Positions 33,524 to 38,829 of a stretch of 38,829 nucleotides of DNA are shown here, piece after piece (position 1 is the first letter of the stretch; each line of letters begins with the position of its first letter). The stretch spans positions 1 through 38,829 of the forward strand of contig CALJNR010000088.1 in assembly GCA_937981575.1 (NCBI GenBank). Direction: 5' to 3'. A model generated the notes under the pieces. The model was not told where the DNA came from. It did no database searches and saw nothing but the letters and a program-made list of their open reading frames with translations. The DNA is from an uncultured Clostridia bacterium (GTDB lineage Bacteria > Bacillota > Clostridia > Lachnospirales > Cellulosilyticaceae). A program made the translations under genes and the position numbers.

Positions 33524-34630
33524 ATGATAAAAAAAGCTGAAACATTGATATTAACAGCTTTAATGATACTGTCACTGCTTACTGGTTGCAGCAGTCAGAT
33601 TGGAGAAGCGCAGTCTGTACAAGCTGCAGTCGACAATGCAGATGTGAATATAGAAAAGTCTAATATTACGATAGTTACCCCAACTGCTCAAGTCATACCA
33701 TTGAGAGATGGATTTTCTGCCGTATCCTATTATGGAGACTATGGATTTGATGTCTTTTTGGAGCAAGGGGGTGCAGGTTCTGATGCGCAGGTAGCAGAGT
33801 TTTTAAACAAAAACCTACTTTCCGGGGAACACTTGGAATTTCAACACGGTAATTTTGGCTGCAGCACGCTAGCGGTACATAACGCTAACGGGGATGCATT
33901 ATTTGGAAGAAATTTTGATTGGCAGGCGTGCAATGCATTAGTCGTACAGGCAAGTCCCCAAAATGGATATACCTCCATTTCTACAGTTAATATGGACTTT
34001 CTAAGTGGATATGGGAATGTACCAGAGCTTCTGCCCGACGCAGTACGTACTATTGCTGCGCTCTATGCACCCATGGATGGTATGAATGAAAAAGGGCTTT
34101 GTGTAGCTGTTCTGGTGATTCAAGATGCTGCAACAATTCACCAAGACACAGGCAAACCGTCAATTACAACTACCACTGCAATGCGCCTGCTGCTAGATAA
34201 GGCTGCGAGTGTAGAGGAAGCTATTGACCTTTTGGAGCAATATGATATGCATTCTTCTGGGGGAATGATGGTACATTTTGCTTTAGCAGATGCCGAGGGG
34301 CGTAGTGTGGTTGTGGAATACATAAATAATGAAATGAGTGTCATAGAAACCCCGGCAGTAACAAACTTCTATCTTGCAGAAGGAGAAAAGAATGGCATTG
34401 GAACTGCACAATCGCACACGCGTTATGATATCATCATGGATCAATTAAACCAAACCCCTGTAATGAGCATGGAACAGGTAAGGGATACGCTAGATAGCGT
34501 AAGTAAGGACAACTTCGGAGAATTTGAGTCTACAGAATGGAGTACTGTGTACAATCAAACCAGTGGCGAAGTGCATTATTATCATCGTGAGGACTATGAA
34601 CACACTTACGCCTTCAAAATATTCAATTAG
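33524..34630 (+). CDS. Lipoprotein amide hydrolase of the choloylglycine/linear-amide (Ntn) family
   Basis: The protein is 368 residues. A signal peptide with lipobox LTGC (Cys22) targets it to the membrane surface. The Ntn-hydrolase core starts at about residue 110: GNFGCSTLAVHNANGDALFGRNFDW, where C113 is the likely nucleophile and RNFDW holds the conserved Arg and Asp. Later motifs are MNEKGLCVAVLVIQ, the Asn-type region TTTTAMRLLLDKAASVEEAI and VVEYINNEM, plus NFYLAEG. The group cleaves amide bonds in bile salts, penicillin V, acyl-homoserine lactones or N-acyl amino acids. The Cys is internal, so a propeptide would have to be removed. ATAGGAGG lies before the ATG. The substrate is unknown; penicillin-type amides are attractive given the BlaI cluster, but unproven. 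Confidence 0.85.
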   Translation: MIKKAETLILTALMILSLLTGCSSQIGEAQSVQAAVDNADVNIEKSNITIVTPTAQVIPLRDGFSAVSYYGDYGFDVFLEQGGAGSDAQVAEFLNKNLLSGEHLEFQHGNFGCSTLAVHNANGDALFGRNFDWQACNALVVQASPQNGYTSISTVNMDFLSGYGNVPELLPDAVRTIAALYAPMDGMNEKGLCVAVLVIQDAATIHQDTGKPSITTTTAMRLLLDKAASVEEAIDLLEQYDMHSSGGMMVHFALADAEGRSVVVEYINNEMSVIETPAVTNFYLAEGEKNGIGTAQSHTRYDIIMDQLNQTPVMSMEQVRDTLDSVSKDNFGEFESTEWSTVYNQTSGEVHYYHREDYEHTYAFKIFN

Positions 34631-34653
34631 AACAGCTGTTAAGGGAGGTTACA

Positions 34654-35997
34654 ATGAAATATATTAAATTGATTTGGAGTTTTTTTAAGATAAGAAGGAA
34701 TACAAAAAAATCTAGAAAACAAATTAAAAAGCTGCAGGAAGAAAAACTTCGTGAACTATTGCTCTACACCTTTGACCATTCCAAGTACTACCGTGAAACT
34801 TTTGAAAAGGCAGGAATTACAAGAGAGCAAATTCCAATGAGGCCTCTTTCAGATTTTCCTACTATTGATAAGACTCTTTTTATGGAGCATTTTAATAAAC
34901 TGGTTACAGTTGACAATTTGTGTCAGGAACAATTGCGTAGCTTTAATGAAGCGGAAGGGGAACACCAAGAAAAATTCAAGGATCAGTATCATGTTGTACA
35001 TTCTTCAGGAAGTACAGGAAAACCCGGTTTCTTTGTCTATGATGATAAGGCATGGAATCAAATGCTGATAGGCATTATTCGTGCCGCTTTATGGGATATG
35101 ACTAATTTGCAAGTTTTAAAATTTCTAGCTAGTAAACCTAAAGTTGCTTATATCGCCGCAACAGATGGCCGGTACGGCGGAGCAATGGCAGTCGGTGGAG
35201 GGATTGATGGACTTCACATGGAGCGATTATTTCTGGACATTAAAATGCCTCTTACCGAGTGGATTGCTTCGATAAAGGACTTTAAACCAAATATTATCAT
35301 TGGATATCCATCGGCAATCAAAATACTTGGAGAACTTGTGGAAAAGGGGCAAGTTACCGTGGATATTATGCGAATAATCTCTTGCGGTGAACCCCTTGGC
35401 AGTCATTTGAGAAGCTATATGAAAACTATTTTTAAGGCAGATATTATTAATATTTATGGTGCCAGCGAATCCTTGATATTGGGAGTTGAAAGCGAACATT
35501 CCGATGGCATGTACTTATTCGATGATATGAACTACATTGAGGTAGAAAGTGAAAATATTTACCTTACCTCCCTTTACAATAGGGTGCAGCCATTGATTCG
35601 GTATAAGATTTCAGATCAATTAGTATTAAAAGAAGCTGATGAAGAAAATTCGTACCCCTTTACAAGGGTTCAGAGTATTGTAGGCAGAAATGAGGATTTG
35701 ATTTGGTTTGAAGGTGAAAATGGAACAAGAGACTTTCTTCACCCACTTGCTATCGAGGGTTTTTGCATTGAAGGACTTATAGATTACCAATTTAAAAAGG
35801 TTTCTTCAAACCAATTTCAAATGATTGCAGAAGTTCCAGACAAAAAGCAGCGGGCTTTGGTTGAGTCTGAAATGCAGCGCAGCATGAAACAGATATTAGA
35901 AGAAAAAAAACTAGAGTATGTTCGCTTTGATATGCGTTTCACAGATTGCATAATGCCAGATCCGGCTACAGGGAAAAAACGTTTGATCGCTACATAG
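34654..35997 (+). CDS. PaaK-like adenylate-forming enzyme (CoA ligase superfamily)
   Basis: The protein is 447 residues and cytoplasmic. The ATP-binding loop is SSGSTGKPG at 117-125, and the second motif is IINIYGASE near 265. It has the length and order of the phenylacetate-CoA ligase/CapK group (PaaK-like), including LLLYTFDHSKYYRETFEKAG at the N-terminus. It activates a carboxylic acid with ATP, perhaps to a CoA thioester; the substrate is unknown. CapK-like members lie in polysaccharide loci. The ATG follows AAGGGAGG, 23 bases after the hydrolase gene, so the two are co-transcribed. The pairing of an activating enzyme with an amide hydrolase is suggestive of one metabolite pathway. It is the last gene of the cluster. 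Confidence 0.82.
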   Translation: MKYIKLIWSFFKIRRNTKKSRKQIKKLQEEKLRELLLYTFDHSKYYRETFEKAGITREQIPMRPLSDFPTIDKTLFMEHFNKLVTVDNLCQEQLRSFNEAEGEHQEKFKDQYHVVHSSGSTGKPGFFVYDDKAWNQMLIGIIRAALWDMTNLQVLKFLASKPKVAYIAATDGRYGGAMAVGGGIDGLHMERLFLDIKMPLTEWIASIKDFKPNIIIGYPSAIKILGELVEKGQVTVDIMRIISCGEPLGSHLRSYMKTIFKADIINIYGASESLILGVESEHSDGMYLFDDMNYIEVESENIYLTSLYNRVQPLIRYKISDQLVLKEADEENSYPFTRVQSIVGRNEDLIWFEGENGTRDFLHPLAIEGFCIEGLIDYQFKKVSSNQFQMIAEVPDKKQRALVESEMQRSMKQILEEKKLEYVRFDMRFTDCIMPDPATGKKRLIAT

Positions 35998-36004
35998 ACA
36001 ATAA

Positions 36005-36079
36005 ATTAGAGTATTCTCTAAAGCAATCTTCCCGCATCAGTTGATGAGAGTGATTTTACTTGAGCAGATTTACGGTTTA
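36005..36079 (+). pseudogene. rlmH: rlmH 3' fragment (decayed second copy)
   Basis: The frame reads [20 protein letters not shown] then YGL and stop. Bases 36015-36073 match 21204-21262 of the intact rlmH at 51 of 59 positions in the same frame, with the last 24 identical. It covers codons 127-146 and lacks the 5' part and the last residues ([13 protein letters not shown]). There is no start. It is a remnant of a second rlmH copy or of a partial duplication. Confidence 0.8.
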
Positions 36080-36119
36080 TAGTTGTTCTGCCAAAAACTT
36101 AATAATAAAAACATATAGT

Positions 36120-36166
36120 GCATTGGGATGAGAAGATAAAAACTCTTAACCAATGCCTTTGTTTTT
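36120..36166 (+). terminator. Probable terminator after the cluster
   Basis: GCATTGG at 36120-36126 pairs with CCAATGC at 36150-36156, followed by CTTTGTTTTT. The 23-base loop makes it moderate in strength. It would end transcripts from the cluster before the second BlaI promoter. Confidence 0.5.
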
Positions 36167-36213
36167 AAAACAATGAGAACTAAAACCAATCATTAAAAAC
36201 ATTTATTAATTTA

Positions 36214-36267
36214 TTGACAAACACTGTTTACGAGTGTAAACCGAACTTAGCGTTTACACATGTAAAC
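36214..36267 (+). promoter_or_regulatory. Promoter with two GTTTAC-N4-GTAAAC operators for the second BlaI
   Basis: TTGACA at 36214-36219 is a perfect -35; the -10 at 36237-36242 (TAAACC) is weak. Two 16-base dyads GTTTAC-N4-GTAAAC lie at 36226-36241 and 36252-36267, centres 26 bases apart. The second contains TACACATGTA, a perfect match to the BlaI/MecI consensus TACANNTGTA. The flanks differ from the operators at 25125-25155. Confidence 0.72.
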
Positions 36268-36290
36268 AATTAATAAAGGAGGAAACTATT

Positions 36291-36686
36291 ATGAAAAAGG
36301 CTCCCAACATAACAGATGCAGAGTGGGAAGTGATGAAGCTTATATGGAATAATAATCCTAGCACATCTGAACAAATAATAAGTGCTTTGTCTCCTAAGAT
36401 GGGATGGTCAGCACAAACCATTAAGACTCTAATAAATAGATTGCTTAAAAAAGGGATAATAGATTTTGAAAAGGAAGGGCGTATTTATAAATACTATCCG
36501 CTGATTCTTAAAGAAGATTACATTAGGACTGAAAATAGGTCATTTCTCGAAAAAGTATATGATGGAGCATTGAGTATGCTTGTGTCGAATTTTTTAGAGG
36601 AGGAATCTCTATCTGAGAATGAAATTGAAAAAATTCAAAAAATCCTTGAGAAGAAGAAAAATGAAAACCAGGATAATAAAAAATAG
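36291..36686 (+). CDS. BlaI/MecI-family transcriptional repressor (second copy)
   Basis: The protein is 131 residues. The winged helix is seen in ITDAEWEVMKLIWNNNPSTS, then WSAQTIKTLINRLLKKGIID, and KEGRIYKYYPLILKEDYIR; the C-terminal part ends in charged Lys/Asn-rich sequence. It is clearly homologous to the 25175 copy but diverged in the recognition-helix region, in keeping with its different operators. AAAGGAGG precedes the ATG. The M56-amidase gene follows 43 bases after the stop, with its own AGAGGTGATA ribosome site, and the two form one operon. Confidence 0.92.
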   Translation: MKKAPNITDAEWEVMKLIWNNNPSTSEQIISALSPKMGWSAQTIKTLINRLLKKGIIDFEKEGRIYKYYPLILKEDYIRTENRSFLEKVYDGALSMLVSNFLEEESLSENEIEKIQKILEKKKNENQDNKK

Positions 36687-36729
36687 AATTATTGTAAGTA
36701 TATTTATGAAAAAAGAGGTGATATAGGAA

Positions 36730-38541
36730 ATGGATATTCTTGAGGTTGCTTTTTTGCATGTACTATATTCATCGTTGACTACGAGTGTTTTTATTATAGT
36801 ATATCTTTTTATTAATAAGTCACATTTCAAACGGATTGGGATACGGTATCATCATATCCTATGGGTGATATTAATTATCAGATTACTGATACCTATTAAC
36901 ATTAAAAGTTCTATCAGCATTTTAAATCTATTTCCACAGAAAAACTTAGTAATTCTAGAAACCTATATTGAAAAATATCTTTCTAACCCAATTACTGCTG
37001 AGGAGAATGCTCAAAATTATAAAACTTGGAATGTTGAAGAAAGTCAAGAAACAAACCAGGAGCTTTATATTGAAGACAACCATATGTCCCATAAGTTTTC
37101 AGAATATGATACTTTAGAGCCGAGGGAAAACACAATAGGAAGTGGGTCAAGTGGAAGGCTTATAAAAGTATCTTCAAGAATATGGCTGTTTGGAGTATTA
37201 TTATTAACATTACTTTTTAGTAGCATCTTATTTGTGTTTGAAGGTAAATACAAAAAGATAGGAATGCATTCAACGCCGGAACTTCAGTCTTTAGTAGAGA
37301 AAAGTAAAAGAAAATTGAATATTAAAAGGCCTATTCCGGTCTATTTAAGTGATTATATAGGAACCCCATGTATTCGAGGAGTCGTCAATCCATGTATTTA
37401 TCTGCCAACAGATATTTATACTAAGGGGAACCATACTGAACTTCAGTATATACTCTTACATGAAATGGCTCACTATAAGAGAAAAGATTTAGTTTATAAT
37501 TTGATTACTTTTATTGCGGTTTTAATTCACTGGTTTAACCCTATACTATGGTTTGTTATTAAGTATATTAGACATGATCGGGAGATTGCCTGTGATGCGT
37601 ATGTTATGGAGATAATCGAAGAAGGAGAAATCATCCCCTATGGGATGACCATTATTAATTCAGCTAAGGAATTTAGGAGAAATTATAACAAAATTTATTC
37701 GGTAAGCTTTTATGAAGCAAGCAGCTTATTGGAAAGGAGAATAAAAATGATAAAAAACTTCCAAAAAGGATCCTATAGACTATCTATAGCAGCTATTATT
37801 TTTTGCATAATCATAGGTGGAATGGTTCTGACTAATCCATCTGGACTTGAAAGCATAAACCCTATAAGGACAACCCAAGATTTGAAGGAAGAGGCTATAC
37901 AAGGGTTAGAACAAGATAATGAGTTTGATAATGCACTGGAGGAAGGACCTGTCTATAAAGATATTATTAAAGACAAACTTATACTTATTGACCCTGGACA
38001 TGGGGGAGATGATAGTGGAGCGATCTATAACGGCCCTAATTTGGGTGAGATAAAGGAGAAGGATTTAAGTCTTGAAATATCACTTTTATTATATAATATG
38101 TTAAAAGAATCAGGAATTAATGCCGAATTAACTAGGCGAGAGGATGTTGGAATATCATTGGAGAATAGAATAGAAGTGGTGAGCCAGCTTGATCCTTCTA
38201 TTTTTGTAAGCATTCATAGTAATTTTGGAGGAGCGTCTGAAAGCGATGTATTAACTCTGCTATACTCCTTAGCAGATAAAAATGTAGATATAATAGCAGG
38301 GGAAAAAGCAGCTCAAATCATACATAAAGAACTGATTGATGTAACTAAGAATAAAGACAGTGAAATAATAGAAATACCTAACAGACTAAAATTTAGTGGT
38401 ATTAAAGTACCAGTAGTCATTGTTGATCCAGCCTATATCATCAACCCTTCGGATACAGAAAACCTGCTGACAGAAGAATTTAAAAAGCAAGTTGCAAGGT
38501 CTTTACATGATGGTATTATAAAAGTATTAAAAGAAACATGA
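36730..38541 (+). CDS. BlaR1-like M56 protease fused to an extracellular amidase_3 domain
   Basis: The protein is 603 residues. Membrane helices near 5-26, 36-55, 150-171 and 353-373 surround an M56 domain with the zinc motif H244-E-M-A-H248 in LLHEMAHYKRKDL and the third-ligand region DREIACDAYV. After the last helix, at about 418-600, is an N-acetylmuramoyl-L-alanine amidase (amidase_3) domain: LIDPGHGGDDSGA with H424, KEKDLSLEIS with E443 and FVSIHSN with H496, the three expected zinc ligands. The catalytic Glu normally present as V-E near the end (PavLVE) is D566 in VPVVIVDPAYI. The domain is where BlaR1 carries its penicillin sensor, so it should lie outside and may bind muropeptides. 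Whether it cleaves glycan is doubtful with Asp in place of Glu. The partner repressor is directly upstream. Confidence 0.9.
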   Translation: MDILEVAFLHVLYSSLTTSVFIIVYLFINKSHFKRIGIRYHHILWVILIIRLLIPINIKSSISILNLFPQKNLVILETYIEKYLSNPITAEENAQNYKTWNVEESQETNQELYIEDNHMSHKFSEYDTLEPRENTIGSGSSGRLIKVSSRIWLFGVLLLTLLFSSILFVFEGKYKKIGMHSTPELQSLVEKSKRKLNIKRPIPVYLSDYIGTPCIRGVVNPCIYLPTDIYTKGNHTELQYILLHEMAHYKRKDLVYNLITFIAVLIHWFNPILWFVIKYIRHDREIACDAYVMEIIEEGEIIPYGMTIINSAKEFRRNYNKIYSVSFYEASSLLERRIKMIKNFQKGSYRLSIAAIIFCIIIGGMVLTNPSGLESINPIRTTQDLKEEAIQGLEQDNEFDNALEEGPVYKDIIKDKLILIDPGHGGDDSGAIYNGPNLGEIKEKDLSLEISLLLYNMLKESGINAELTRREDVGISLENRIEVVSQLDPSIFVSIHSNFGGASESDVLTLLYSLADKNVDIIAGEKAAQIIHKELIDVTKNKDSEIIEIPNRLKFSGIKVPVVIVDPAYIINPSDTENLLTEEFKKQVARSLHDGIIKVLKET

Positions 38542-38557
38542 GACGCGGGGGGAGACA

Positions 38558-38590
38558 CGGGGACGTTTCGATTGTCCTCGTTTTTGTTTG
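38558..38590 (+). terminator. Terminator after the M56-amidase gene
   Basis: CGGGGAC at 38558-38564 pairs with GTCCTCG at 38574-38580 (one G-T pair), followed by TTTTTGTTTG. The ACACGGGGACG start is like other short repeat families in these genomes. Confidence 0.65.
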
Positions 38591-38829
38591 CGATACTCCA
38601 AGAGGTAAGGAGGACTGGTGGTTCAGATCGCAAGAACGTAAAGCAAATAGAAATATATCGTACTATGTTAAAGGGAATTTATAAGCAGAATACCTCATAA
38701 CATAATGAATATAGAATGATATTTATAGAAAAGTCAATGGAAGTCAAAAAAATGTTATATTTAAGCTATCTAATGTAGTATTAAGGATAATCATACAATT
38801 CTGTTAATAAAGAAGACAAACGAAGCGTC
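38591..38829. other. Intergenic end of the window
   Basis: About 240 AT-rich bases with no gene, RNA or terminator found. Confidence 0.5.

Noticed and set aside
38690..38715. GAATACCTCATAACATAATG as a second att site similar to the rlmH end (21287-21306)
   Set aside because: The similarity requires gaps in AT-rich sequence and is probably chance.

Overview
The window is AT-rich and Gram-positive in character: strong AGGAGG ribosome sites, hairpin-plus-T-run terminators, a WalRK (YycFG) locus with YycH and YycI, S-layer homology (SLH) proteins, BlaI/M56 pairs and a DUF1659/DUF2922/YvrJ trio. This points to Bacillota, most likely an anaerobic member of class Clostridia. I cannot name the genus. 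No rRNA, tRNA or CRISPR array was seen.

Layout. (1) 100-4175: surface-polysaccharide genes, namely a VanZ-family protein, a Wzz-like chain-length protein and a convergent membrane-bound nucleotide-sugar 4,6-dehydratase (CapD/PglF type). (2) 4529-5691: a small coiled-coil protein and the DUF1659, DUF2922 and YvrJ genes. (3) 5892-14318: an N-terminally SLH-anchored protein, a membrane LysM protein, walR, walK, a small secreted protein, yycH and yycI. The small secreted gene has a perfect-consensus WalR box overlapping its -35 region, so the regulator probably controls the gene just downstream of itself. (4) 14434-21304: murA, a 46-residue small gene, REP-like hairpins, an ISL3 transposase remnant, an AraC-type regulator, a large SLH-anchored surface protein (choice-of-anchor L plus Calx-beta) and rlmH. 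The walJ and htrA genes usual between yycI and rlmH are absent. (5) 21617-35997: an accessory region with a secreted WG-repeat protein, a methyltransferase and a long co-directional cluster headed by a BlaI repressor and a sensor-less M56 protease. The cluster continues with a DUF3737 protein, a MalY/PatB-type PLP enzyme, a LysE-type exporter, an ABC ATPase with an FtsX permease, two lipoproteins (cyclophilin-like; Ntn amide hydrolase) and a PaaK-like adenylate-forming enzyme. (6) 36005-38541: a decayed piece of a second rlmH 3' region, then a second BlaI with an M56 protease fused to an extracellular amidase_3 domain.

The most interesting points are: the BlaI-M56-amidase_3 protein, whose likely catalytic Glu is replaced by Asp (D566), which suggests a peptidoglycan-sensing version of BlaR1; two BlaI systems with different operator flanks, which suggests two insulated circuits; the accessory region lying between an intact rlmH and an rlmH 3' remnant, reminiscent of integration at the rlmH end; and the WalR box before a secreted protein of unknown function.

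Together most genes concern the envelope: its synthesis (murA, polysaccharide genes), its surveillance (WalRK, two BlaI/M56 pairs), and proteins displayed on or exported through it. All functions are inferred from motifs read by eye; no database search was run.
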